64,000 nt of DNA from assembly GCF_016802725.1 (NCBI RefSeq), contig NC_052671.1, forward strand, positions 14,713,231 to 14,777,230. Direction: 5' to 3'. Below, piece by piece: positions 23,191-35,161 of this stretch (within the stretch, counting starts at the first letter, position 1; each line of letters opens with the position of its first letter). This DNA is from Solenopsis invicta (lineage: Eukaryota; Arthropoda; Insecta; Hymenoptera; Formicidae). Below the pieces are notes generated by a model, which saw only the letters and a program-made list of their open reading frames with translations, made no database searches and had not been told where the DNA came from. The position numbers and the translations under genes are program-made.

Positions 23191-24900
23191 ACCGTTCGAG
23201 AGAAAGAAAGAAGGAGAAACAGAGAGAAACAGAAAGTGTTCCCTTTGCTAGGGAGAAATTATATAAATCTGGACTATTGTGTCGCGCATGATCGAGTGAT
23301 GGTACTAGTTTCGTGGGTTGGTGAGTTATTGCCTACGGGTCAACGACCGTATTACGCTCGGTCTCACTAGCTACATTGAATTAGAATCGTTTATCGTCGA
23401 TCAATGAGAGGAAGTCGAATGACCAGGCAGTGCTTCGGATTAGTAGTAATTTTTTTCAATTCAGCCAATAGTCCCCAACGGATGGGCTTTAAATTTTATT
23501 ACAGGATTGTACGCCTCATCTGACAGTAACCACAATAGAAGCACAGCTCTGTCATCGGCAATTTTAACCGTAATTGAATTAATAATAAATTAAATATATG
23601 CAATATGCGCGTGCATTTCTCACTCCGAGGACGAAAGTTCCTCGTTTCGTCGGTTAAAGTGGCATGTTATTCGGCGCATAAAGCCGATCTTAACGAATCT
23701 TCTCGCGGTTAAGGCAGTCATCATAGATTACACGGCACGGAGAGCACTTTGCTCCCATTCCTGCGCGTTTTGATTTCTCTCCTTTTCCGTCAGCGGCGCG
23801 CCGGCGATACTTGCGAGTGCTCCGCGCCGCGCCGCCAGGTTGTAACGCGGGGCTTAAAAGTGTGTATAGACAAAGGTTATAGATTGATTCTATGAATTTG
23901 TTTTAATACCCGGGTATTAGGGATCATTAAATCTGGCATGACCGAACCGGTCGCTCTCTTATGACCATGAGGATCATAAGTCTGTGGTTACGGTCGATCG
24001 CCATTCAACGATAACGCCGCTAGCTCGGGCTCGAGATTGGCCTGGTCTAATTCAAAGACAATTCTTACTGCTGCTTAAACTCTGACTTGGCGGAATCAAT
24101 GCCAAATACGGTGATCGTATGGTAATCTGATGTACAAAAATTTCATTTTTACATCAATGTTTATTAAAATGCAATAATTACCACGGACGAAACAAACTCT
24201 TCTTTCTTCCGACGTATTGAGACCACGAGAAAATTTAAAAATAGCACTTTCTTTGGATATTTAATACAATAGATCGAACTCTTTGCCGCGCTGCGATTCT
24301 GTGCTCTAAATGTTTGATTGTACTATTAATAAATCCTCGTACATGAGTGGATGTGCGCGAGATGAATGGCGGACTCTCCTTGTAAGTGAAGCACGAGAAT
24401 TCGGCGGTGCCTGCAAAAGTGGCAAGTAACGACTGCCGTCAGAAACGCGACAGACCGTTGTGCGTCAAGCGGGCTCGTAACAGGCGCTTCGCGAAGCGCT
24501 TGTTACGATCCGGTCTTGTCCCGGTGCACGTTGCATTTAGTCAGGACCACCCCCGTGGTCCGCGAACGCCTCTGCCCACGCACGCGAGGACCGTCCCGAC
24601 GCCGTGGATATTTATATAGCTATTGTCCCCGAATCCAGCGTCGATAACTCAGCCTAATTACACCGAGAGCAGGACACATCGTGCCCACTGAGAGAAAGAT
24701 GACGGCCACGAGGTAAAGATTTTTGTCGTCATTGCAATGTAGAGAGCTGTGACGAGTGCTACGAAATACGATTTGCGAGAGTGCACGAATAATCTTTGGC
24801 ACTTTTCGAACACGTTGGCGATAACGACCAATTAACACACTGTTCAATTTTGATATTAGGAAGGTGCGACAATTTGAATAAAGTTCACTTTACGTGATCT
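23190..24900. other. GC-richer non-coding island
   Basis: CpG-rich DNA with a 16-bp palindrome (23904-23919, TAATACCCGGGTATTA) and the two palindromes at 24475-24561. The 77-codon frame at 24386-24619 spans those palindromes and is Arg-rich; no domain recognised. Confidence 0.6.
24475..24508. repeat. 34-bp near-perfect palindrome
   Basis: TCGTAACAGGCGCTTCG is immediately followed by its reverse complement with one change that still allows a G-T pair. Thirty-six bases further on, GGACCAC CCCC GTGGTCC (24544-24561) forms a second perfect stem of 7 bp. The symmetry has no spacer, so it could extrude as a cruciform or bind a symmetrical dimer; function is unknown. Confidence 0.85.
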
Positions 24901-25009
24901 CGCGCCAGAATTTGAGAAAGAATTATTGTGGATTATTAGAACTGACGTTATCATTAAAAAATTATCCATAATATACTTTTATTATATTTACATGTATTTT
25001 TTAATGTCC

Positions 25010-25110
25010 ATAATGTCATAATTTTTAATAACCCAACTATATCAAAGAAAGAAACATTAGTCTCTACATAATTTTGATATAAAATTATAGATCGTGTAAA
25101 ATGGGCTTAA
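25010..25110 (+). repeat. Diverged dispersed repeat, copy 2
   Basis: AATAACCCAACTATATCAAA and AAATTATAGATCGTGTAAAA occur in the same order as in the 22390-22640 copy but closer together, so this copy is internally shortened. Confidence 0.55.
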
Positions 25111-25513
25111 GAATCAAATCGAATTAGATAAAATTTGATTCGATTCAGATTTGAGTTTCTATAATTCGAATTCAAACTATTCGAATATTTCGAATTTACG
25201 AATTTCGAATACGAATCATATATACATATTTATAATATTATATATTTAATGTAATTTTATATTATGTAATTAATGTTATTTTTCATACATAGAAATTTTT
25301 TTACTACTTTTATATTAAAATTCAACTCTATAATTATGTTGTTAATTATAAATGGTACGTTTCAATAATTCGATTTGGCGATTCAAAGTTGCTAAGATTT
25401 GAAGATTTTTCTCCAAGTTTAAGTTTTGCTAATTGTTATTATTACGGGCTATTTTTGAAGAGGATAAAATTTTATATAAAAATATTACAGACCTATATAT
25501 TATTCCTACCTAA

Positions 25514-25624
25514 GGCTGTGTTCAGATTCCCCACCTGGGTGCACTCAGACATCATTCTATCTCTGTTTAACACTCAGTAAACAACAAAGATAAAATGACC
25601 CGGGTGGGAAATCTGAACACAGCC
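25514..25624. mobile_element. Harbinger-type MITE with TAA target duplication
   Basis: The 111-bp element begins GGCTGTGTTCAGATTCCCCA and ends with the near-perfect reverse complement; the arms match over about 27 bp. TAA occurs directly on both sides (25511-25513 and 25625-25627). A 3-bp TAA/TWA duplication and GG-starting termini are the hallmarks of PIF/Harbinger elements and Tourist-like MITEs. It encodes nothing and must have been moved by a transposase from elsewhere. Because both arms are well preserved it is probably among the younger insertions here. Confidence 0.88.
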
Positions 25625-26059
25625 TAAAATGTTCCTCTAAACTTTTTGTTATCTCAAAATTTTTACTGTAACATAAACGAAATTCAAATTTTGGGAAAAC
25701 CCTTCCAATCTGTGGCAGTTCTGATTCGAACATAATTTTGATTCAATTCGAACAAAAAAAAAAAGAAATTTGACTTGATTCTGCGTCAAAAATTTTAAAT
25801 TCGTACATCTCTATTAGTGTATGATTATTATTACCTTTGCATACTTCTTGCATCCTTTCAAAACACATTCTTTATTTTTAAATCCTGACTTAAAAAAGAA
25901 ATGATATAAAAATTAATGTTTCCAACCAAATACTTTTACAATATTTAAAAGCATTATTGATTAGTATTTTTTATTAAGTTTTTCATCGTACAGAAATGAC
26001 ATAATCTAGACAAAGATCCGAAAGACCGAAAGATATTCAAGAAATCTAACGAAATGTCC

Positions 26060-28620
26060 AGCGTATTTTTACATATGAGAGGTAGAATGCTCTAATAATG
26101 CCTCATCACGCACGTGCGACACGACACCTTTATACGTGTCACGCTGGTAGGTTGGCGAACGAATGAATGAAACGCAGTAACAGGGCAGAGAGGAGACGAG
26201 GGAAAGAGAAACGGAGAACGGCCGCGAATGTAAATAACGGCTTCTATAAAATAAATGTAACGGCTCGTTCGATAGCAAAAGGCTAATGAGAATAGGTGCG
26301 TGCGAATGCCGAGAGACAACGCCCCAATTAACATAACGCATCATGCGGAGACTTTTATTTATTTATATTCGTCTCTGGAGAGAGCGAAACGGCGAGAGTG
26401 CGAAAGAGAAAGTGAGAGAGAGGGAGAGAGAAAGAGAGAGGCGGGGGAGGAGGCAAGCTGAGTTTTATTTATGGCCTATCAGGTTAATTAATAACGCACG
26501 ACTCTGTCGTCTATGCCTCTCGTCCACGCTCTATCATCGCGAGCCTCTCTCTTTCTCTCACTCTTTCTCTCTCTCGCTCGCACGCTCTGGCCAGGACTTG
26601 GCGTGTATGGCGAATGGCGTGGAAAAATTAATTCGGTCATTAACGAATCGCATTCGTAATAGCGCGACTCGTGCCCGCCTGGGTCCCTCGGGAGCGGGAT
26701 GAGAAAGGATGAGCGCGGTCCCGCAGGTATTCCGGGGAATATCGATTAATCAAACGAAGGGCGCGAGCACTTCGCAATCAGTGTTAACAAAGTTTAACGA
26801 GCTTCCTGTTATCGCGCGCCGCGATAAGTGTGCTTCGTAGATATCAGCCCTTGATAAACGCAATTGCAAAAGGCAATACAAATTAGCAGCGTCGTTACTT
26901 GTGGATTCCGTTCTGACGCGGCGTATTTTCAGCCGCTCCGGCACCAACGCAGGCATTATTACTAATCTGGATGTACCGGCGCGCGGCGGCGGAGGCGGCG
27001 TGAGCGGATTCTGCGGTCCCGGGGAAAACTTCGAATTCAACACGTGCAGCTAATGCAGGAGACATTTTACAACACCGAGCTTTCGTGCGCGGTGACCTTC
27101 AGAAACGTGCCAGGTCAGGTTATTAAGAGGGCACGAGGACTCTCTTGTTTTATAGAGGCCCCGAGACGTTTAAAGAAGATGGTATCCTTCGGCGATGGAA
27201 GGTCAGCCGAATTCAAACGACCGTCTCGGAGGATCTTTCTTTCCCGGGAAGCGGGACCGATCGTGTTACACCGGTCTTTCGGGACCCGTGCGCGCTAGTA
27301 ATTATCCCTCCCCCACCCCGCCCTTAACTATAGAGACACTTCGGATCGCGTTACACTGTTGGTTCTTACAATTAGTGAAGACATCATCTTTTTAAGCCGG
27401 CGACATAAATTATTTCGTCTGGTTCCTTTGAAATTTATATCTCTCGAGAGAAATACGGATCCGAATCGGACGTACATACGGCTCGAAACGCGAGCGTTAA
27501 ACTAAATAAAATGAGACGTAGAGAAATACATTTAATTATCAAATGTATCGTATATTATCGGCGCCCCCCCCCCCCTCATCTTCCAACCGCAACGTGCCTC
27601 TAGCTCGTTGCGACCGCTAAACCGTTGTAGTCACGCGACTACGGCATTCGCGGTGCCTATCGTGAACGCAACACCGCCATAAAGGATCTCGATACATTAA
27701 CATACGCGATGTGATTACCGGCAGATATCCCCGTGACCCGGCCAGTCTTATCACACTTCCGCCGAACGGAAGTACGAAACCATCGCGAAAAAGTACGTCA
27801 TCGCGCGGATCGTGCGCCGAAAACGTTCCGCGTTGCACGTGCATACGTTTGTACGTGCATGCAACGGACACAATGGGGCACAGCCGCGTCGGGTCTGTGA
27901 GCGATTCTCTCGCGATTCCCTTTCTCCCTCGCTCACCCTTTCTCTACCTCCTCTCTTTCTACGGAGTCTCGGTATAATGTTTTATGGCGGCGATCAGCCG
28001 TAGAAGTATGAAGTGTCGATAGAGCGAGGCAGAAGCGAAGAGCGGCGAAGATCAAAGGGCCCATAGAGGCCGCGTGGTAGCTCGGGGGACAGAGGGAGAC
28101 GTCTCTCTCCCCCCACCCCCTTCGCTCTTCTACATCTCACTTTCGTCCCTCACCGCGCCGTCTTCCGCCGAGACCTCTTCTCCTTCGCGCTGCCACGCTC
28201 TCTTCGTCGTGATCTCTTCTCCGTTGACTGTCTCTCTGTCTCGTACCATTCGACCAGCACTCTCTTCCCCACAGCCCGAGCGGATAGTTTCTGCGTTTGC
28301 TGCAAGTCTTTCTTCTTCGTTTGCTCTTGATCCTCCATCTCCTCCTCCTTTTCCTCTTCCTCAATCTCCTCTTCCTCATCTGCCTTTCTCCTCTTCCACC
28401 ATGATTGGCGCTGGCTTCATGACGATTCCGTGATTTTCTTCGGCACTCGAGACCGGCGAATCGTATTTTCTGAATACCGTCGAGTCCCACGCTGAAGATA
28501 TTGAAACCCACGTTACGAGAAGATGATGGAAACGGCGAGCCTTGGATGTGAAGCGCAAAAAGGATTCAAAGACTATCGGGAGATCAGCATTTCAGACGCG
28601 CCGCGCCGGCTCGAATGTAA
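26060..28620. other. GC-rich non-coding island
   Basis: Very CpG-rich with GA and CT tracts (26401-26453; 26541-26582), a C12 run (27564-27575) and a CT/CCT-rich zone (28094-28400). The many 60-124-codon frames overlap on both strands and follow these tracts. No gene recognised. Confidence 0.65.
26401..26582. repeat. GA tract followed by a CT tract (inverted purine/pyrimidine runs)
   Basis: A GAGAGA-rich purine run at 26401-26453 and a CTCTCT-rich pyrimidine run at 26541-26582 lie about 90 bp apart and are complementary in type. A transcript through both could fold back imperfectly. Probably simple-sequence expansion. Confidence 0.75.
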
Positions 28621-29900
28621 GGTTTAATTTGAAGTTTACCAAGTTGATTAGTTATTTCTCATTTTGTCTCTACGAATAAAATTATATCAAAGTGAAATTA
28701 TAAGAAGCTTCTTAATTGAGCGGCTTAGTTTAACACAAAACTCGCCTTAAATACAAAAGTTCTCCACGATTTATTACGTTTTTCGTTATTTTAAGTATTT
28801 CTCAAATTTTCAGAAATATAAGATCGTATCTTGTGTACTATCTGTACTTGCAAAAATAAAAATATATGAAGAATAGGAATAAGAAGCGCCATTTCTCGGT
28901 CAAAGAGAATCTTGGTGCTTAATAATATTTTTATATCTATTATTAAATATATACTCACATCGACATGCAGTTTATAGAAGTGAAAAATATATTTAATTAT
29001 TGATTTGCAATTATTGAACACCAAGAACTGCTTCGATCGAAAAGTGACATTTCTTCTTATTTCTTGTGTCAGTCACTTGATTTAATATCCAATTTAATAT
29101 TATAAAGATAGTTTGCAGTTTAAGTATCAAAAGTGTTTTATAAAATTGTAGTAGTAAAGAAAATTATACTATAAAGAATTATTTATTGTTTGAGTGTACA
29201 AGTAAGTAATTTTAGAAGTTCTTTTAATCTTATCAAATGTCGCATACGTATTTTATGCTTGAATTGTTTAAGTAGTTATTTAGAAAAAATTGTTAAAAAT
29301 TTCAATAATCTTAATCTATAATTTATAGAATTAATAGCAAATAGAAAACAAGCGTTGTACTTTCGACTAGTAAAAAATATTGTACTCTGAAAAAACTAAA
29401 AGTAAAGATAAAGTTTTGAAAAAAATATTTTATTCTTGTTAATACTGAATTTGTAATACAGAATTGTTCTATAATGCTTATATTATTTTGTTTAAGTTAA
29501 TTTTCATTTATTTTATATAAAACTTTATATAATGTAAAGTAGCGTTGAAAACATGTAAATATGAAAAGTATACAATTATCTTAACTATTCTTTATACACA
29601 CTTTTTATGTACAATGAACAAATAGGTGTTGAATTTTAACACAAAATTCAATTTTTCCTAATGTAAAAAAAGTATATAAAAAATAATAATTTAAATTTGC
29701 AAAAATATATATCAATGTCAATATATGAAAGAATATTTTAGAATTGTTCTAGATATTGAAATGAAATTTGTACAATAAAAAAATGTCAAAATTAATTAAA
29801 GATACGTCACTTCCCTCTACGAACTACAATAATCTCATTGACGTTACACAAAAAAAAATGATAACATTAAATTTCTTCATCATTGTAAAGATATTTTTAA
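28620..29900. other. AT-rich non-coding stretch
   Basis: AT-rich DNA without recognised repeat structure or coding signal. Confidence 0.65.
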
Positions 29901-31880
29901 TACACGAATTCGACGTGTTCAGAGACAGAGAACAATTAACCAAGAATAACTGCGAACTAACGAATCCCAATGAGAAATCCCGCGGCAAGTAAAACGCGAC
30001 CTCTCGCCAATAAATGACGACGAAGAAAAACCAGTCGATGACGCGACCGAGCGTCGTCTCTCGTCATTTCGTCTAAAACGACCAAGCAGAGTTCCCTCTG
30101 TTACGATACATGTGCATCTCGGCATAACATTTAATAAATAAACAAAGTTGCAGTCCGGTTCTCTCAGAACGCGGCCACGCGCGCCTCGACCGTATGACAT
30201 TCTCCAGCCGGTTATTATTATCGGCACAGACCCGCCTGGAGACCCGCTCGGAGAGAGACTTTGATGAGTCAGCCTACCGAGCGGCGTTCTGCTAATTTTT
30301 CAATTTATTCCTCCAATTACGGCGAAGTGCGCGATACGCCGACAATTGGCCGCTATTAGTTTCGAAACGCGAGGATTCGGAGCTTCCGCCGACAAAAGAA
30401 AAAAAAATCTGCGTGTCTCGACCGTGCGCCACGGCGCGGCGCTTCCGTTCGCGCCAATCGTCGCCGGCGCGGCGTCGTCGTCGGTCGTCGTCGGACGGGG
30501 CCGTTAATACGCGAATAAGAAATTAACAGGGTCTCCCCGGCCCTCTTCGCCTCTCTGTTTATTTCCGTTTATGATCTTATTGGCAAAGCTTAATGTCGCA
30601 CCGACCCGCGCGAAATTTACGTTTCTGTCGTTAGGCGCACCTGCGACGTTCGTCGATCTGATTATGTAAACTAATAAACGTCGCCCTTTATTTTCTTTAT
30701 ACGTCCGAGTTATCGTAATAAGGGCAGGCTTACGGGTGGGAAGTGGATTTTAAAGTCCATCTCTCCCGCGTTACGAGCGCGGACGAGCTAATTCTGTATG
30801 CGATGCTCGGATTATCGTACGCTTCTTTACGGCGATTTGATTAATTTCAACAAGATAAAATTCATTAGCGTTCTCGTGTAATCGTGTAATAGAACGTCTT
30901 CATTCTGTTAGAGCATATTTTACACGTGCACAGTCTTGCGTGATTAATAAATTGGATAGAAGCTTCCTTTTTCGCGATGGGGCATACATAATTATTAGCC
31001 GAGACCAGCGCACGAGCGCATGGCACTGACCGAAGACAGTGCGTATGTTAATACTCCGCAAATTGATTTATTCCACGAGATTTAACGTTTCTAACGCCGG
31101 CTAACGAGACAACTATAATTTGTCGCGAAAAACGGACTAACGAGCCGACGCCATTCCCGCAATTAGCCGCGCGCGTAAACGCAGCTCGGCCGGACAAAGG
31201 ATTACGAATACACTTGCGCGCGATGATGAGAAGGCGTCTCTAGTCGTGATCGCATAAATCAACGCAAAAACGGAGAGCGGCCGCGCCGCGAGACGAGAGA
31301 GTCAGAGAGAGGACTGCGCGCGAGAAAGGGTCAGGCTGGTCGACCGGCTGACCGGCCGGCACGACGAACGGTCCAGGTATCACCAGGCATGTACCTGGCG
31401 GGTTCTGGAAAACATTGACGCGCGACAAGAGAGGCAACGCACCCGTCCCGCCGATGACACAGCGGCGCACGTGCGCACGGAGTAGTCGAGTATAAATAAT
31501 ACAAGACGCGGACAAAGATGCCGCCCTCTCGGCCATTTGTTTAAATTAAAATTATCTCCGCGGGGCGGAGGGGCGAGGGAGGTGCCCGCGAGGGTACCCG
31601 GGGCACGCGTGTCGCCGCACGCCGCACACGATCGCGCACAACCGGCACAACACGCGGGTCTTTTATTATGATTGTTAATGGTCCGTTGGTCGTATGTTAG
31701 GCCCGTAGAAAGAGAGCGCGGATACACGGCCGAGTTTTGCGAAGGTGGTCCCTACGTATGTGTATGCGCGAGTAGAATGTCTGCGTGTGGATGTAAGATG
31801 CTGTACAATTTTTCTTGTCTCATCCCGAGTTGGCGTCTGATATTTCACTCACTTTCATTGATATATAAAATTTTTACTTT
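29900..31880. other. GC-rich non-coding island
   Basis: CpG-rich, including CGTCGTCGTCGG runs near 30470-30495. Open frames of about 100-115 codons at 29919-30227 and 31240-31727 (minus strand) overlap and have no domain. It ends sharply near 31880 where the AT-rich element copy starts. Confidence 0.6.
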
Positions 31881-31893
31881 ACCAATCAATTCG

Positions 31894-32860
31894 TGAAAAA
31901 AAGAAGAAATAAAATAATTTTTTAAAATTTGTCAATTTTTTTAAAATTTTGTTAAAAATACATAAATATTGATCTATTTTGTTTTCATTAAAACGTTGGT
32001 CATTACTTGTAAAAAAATTGCAAAATCGAGTACATTAAACTTTCTTGAAATTTAGATCTTTTAAGGACGCGACAACTTCGTCATCTTGCCTCAGCGTGCG
32101 GATAAGATGACCTTTCATCGCGTTTATGTATTTATTAAATAAAAACCTGGCAATGCACAAAATAATAAATATTAGTACGTAATCGTATATGTTTTCAGCT
32201 GTATTAATATATAAAGAAGAATTTATAAAATAAATATTAGCAAATCCCATTATTAATAAATTCCTTATTGATAAATAATTGGTTTACATAATATAAATAA
32301 TAAATAAGATTTTATAATAATTTTTTTATTGAATTGTATCTTTGAAAGGCTAAAAAATTCCAATAATCTTTTATGTAAATAATTGAATATAATCCAATTA
32401 TAATCCCCTTTTTACTTTAATAATGTTAAAAAGGCAATTCCTACTAAAACAATTAATAATATTATTAATATACTGATTAAATTTAATGCATTTTATTAAT
32501 GCAATATAATAATTTAAAATTTAATTTTTAAACAAAGTTCTTCCGTGTATGTATATATTTCAATGGCTATAAATAACCAATTTAGTTTACGCTGATCTAT
32601 CACATTATTATGTTATAAACAAAATAAAAGTACACATGTGCTAAATAATTATGTCCTTTCTTACAAACAAACACAAAAAATTACATATGGTTGCATCCAA
32701 ATCACATTTATTATTTAATCTACTTTAACTGGATAGATGAAAATTAAATTGCATGTAAAAGATTTATTATTATATAAAATCTTTAATGAGTTGAATATCA
32801 ACCTGTCATTAACTTAGAAAAATTAACAATTCGTCATCTTATCTTTCTTTCCTCTACTTA
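31894..32860. mobile_element. AT-rich DNA element, copy 1 (partner at 34310-35161)
   Basis: Matches copy 2 in several ordered blocks: CATTAAA...TGTAAAAA, GAAATTTAGATC, GTCATCTT...GATAAGATGAC, ACAAACACAAAAAATTA, and AACTTAGAAAAATTAACAAT followed by CATCTTA. The right end read inward is AAGTAGAGGAAAGAAAGATA, resembling the left end of copy 2 (AAGTATAGGGGAAAAAGGGA). Inverted ends of this kind indicate a cut-and-paste transposon. The left end of this copy is decayed. No long coding frame remains, so it is a non-autonomous or dead copy; a Tc1/mariner relation is possible but not shown. Confidence 0.7.
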
Positions 32861-34310
32861 ATCGATTTGAAACTAGGGAACATAGTCAGGGATCATATTA
32901 TATATACTGATTCGCGAGTCTCAATTCCATTTTATGGTTACGCATTTAAAAAAACCAAAATCGATTATAAGATACCGGTCGCGTCAGGTTTCTACTCCAT
33001 TGGAAGTGATCGTATTCACAGCCATGGTCCGGAGAATTTATTGTTTGAGATACGAAAAGCCGATGGATTTATCGGAGATCCGATGACATAAAGATGAGGA
33101 TCGTCAGGATTAGAAATCAGAGTGAGCCATAGGGTCAGAAATAGAATCATCAGGAATGCGAGGCATGCCGCGGTCTTAAATCTGCTGGCCGATACCGATC
33201 TCGCTTCTATCGATTGCCTTATGAGCCCGCTTTAACTGGATCCTGGAAATGTAGCGATTCGTCGGTGACTTTACGAGGATCGTTACGGACGTCCTGTCGA
33301 TTCCGTTCGCGGCTAATTGAACGTTTTCTCACGTGTGAGGAAGAAAGAGAGAGAGAGTGAGAGAGAACGGGCGGGAGGGGAGACAGGACCTCGGCGACGT
33401 TATTCGAACTCTTGTTTGTAACGATCGCAATCGGCAATCTACTTACATCTGTACGAACTAATCTTCCAATTAGCACGGCAGTAGCTACGTCTTCTTAGCT
33501 CGATGAAAGTAAATTAATAACAGCCGCAGCGCACGCGGCGTACGGCGCATCTTTCACCGAGTATCTACCTCGACGTTATTAGCGTTAGAACGGAAAATGG
33601 TCGGACTGTTACTAATTAATGTAATAGAAGGAAGCGAGCCGGTAGATCCATTTGTGACTTATGAAAACTGTATTCGCCGTGTGTGCACAAACATTGGAAT
33701 CGCCGGCTTGAAGGTATTACGTTACTTATAACATGTTATCAGAAAGAAGCGCTTGAAATAGTAAAATGACGATCTTGCCGTAAAGCGAGTGATGAACCGT
33801 GTAATGACTTCTTCGAGAGAAATGTAAGAATGTTGAGAGACGCAGACGCGTATTCGTACGATGAGAAAATGTTTGTCTCGTATGAATAAAGCCCTCATCT
33901 TGAGCAAGACCGACAGGTAACAAAGCGCGAAGGATAATTGCGATCATAATTCTCGTGTCACGTTAACGGGGGTACTTTATGGTACGAATGCCGAGCAATG
34001 TTGAAAAAATTACACTTGACACGGCCGTGACAGCGCGGCCAAAAGTGTCGCGCGAAGACGATTCGTACATGCGCTTGTGCACGTCCGGGCACATCTTCAG
34101 CGAAGGTAACGACTCGCGGATCTGGAGATAAGGCTCTTTATCACTATTAAAGAAACTCGTAAAGAGCCACGAAGGTCTTTTCTTCGAGAAGCAAAAAGAT
34201 ATCAGCGACTTATATAGTTCGTCTGGGATTTTACCATGCAATACCGAGTATCGTGAGTGAGCTGGTAACTCGAATAATGTACAAAGACTATGTGACTGAA
34301 TCAGTAGAAA
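32860..34310. other. GC-richer spacer between two element copies
   Basis: Moderate-GC DNA separating two AT-rich copies of one element. Contains a GA run at about 33347-33366. The 74-codon frame at 32867-33091 and the 92-codon frame at 33963-34241 (minus) have ordinary composition but no recognised domain. Confidence 0.55.
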
Positions 34311-35001
34311 AGTATAGGGGAAAAAGGGATAAGATAGCGACTTGAGGATTGTCGATTTCTTTCACATTCATTAAAGCTTTGTTCATCGTCTGTAAAAATT
34401 AAGTCTGTAAAATTAGCGATTGAATAAATTAGTTTTCTAAAATTTAGATTTTTTAAAAGCATGTGAACTTTTGAGAACATGTGTCATCTTATCTCCATAT
34501 GCCGATAAGATAACTGTTAATAATGGGTAAGGCGGTAAATAGTCAAAAATGCACTTATCATGAATAAGGAAGATTTATTACAATATAAACTTACATTATT
34601 TTGATATTACAGTGTGGTTGAAGACAAATGTAAATGGAACAAAAATTATCTTATTATAAAAATGCAATTATTAAAATTGCGTTATATAATGCTATGAAAT
34701 ACAGATATGCGTTATATACAAAATGCTTAAGACCGTAACTAACGTACAAATGTGCACGGTGCGATATTTAATCTATAATCGTGTTTATTTATTGAACAAA
34801 AATATTACAAGGTAAATAAAAAGATATTAGTATGTTATTATATATTTTTTTAATTATACGTTATTGTGATTCTATAAAGAAAATAAAAATATTTACTATA
34901 ATTACATCTTATTTCTTATGAACAAACACCAAAAAATTATATAGGTTACAGCCAAACATTTTTTATTATATTATCCACTTTTGTAAACAGATTATTGAAA
35001 T

Positions 35002-35040
<39 letters not shown>

Positions 35041-35161
35041 TATTTATTATTATCTAAAGTCCATAATAAATTAAACATTTGCTCGTCATTCGTTGTTAAC
35101 TTAGAAAAATTAACAATTCATCATTTTACCTATTTCGTCATTTTACTGCTTTTTCATCTAC
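34310..35161. mobile_element. AT-rich DNA element, copy 2
   Basis: Better-preserved copy. The left end AGTATAGGGGAAAAAGGGAT and the right end (inward GTAGATGAAAAAGCAGTAAA) are imperfect inverted repeats. GATAAGAT and its inverse ATCTTATC recur near both ends. A TA microsatellite has expanded inside it (35003-35033). No transposase frame; probably mobilised in trans. Confidence 0.7.
35003..35033. repeat. AT dinucleotide microsatellite
   Basis: About 15 uninterrupted AT units inside element copy 2. Copy 1 lacks this expansion, so it arose after the copies diverged or was lost in the other. Confidence 0.9.

Larger units (their letters stand above)
24900..26060. other. AT-rich stretch with TTCGAA-rich repeat debris
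   Basis: Holds the second copy of the 22390 repeat, then TTCGAAT-rich words (25100-25210 and 25720-25810), interrupted by the Harbinger-type MITE. No gene recognised. Confidence 0.65.
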
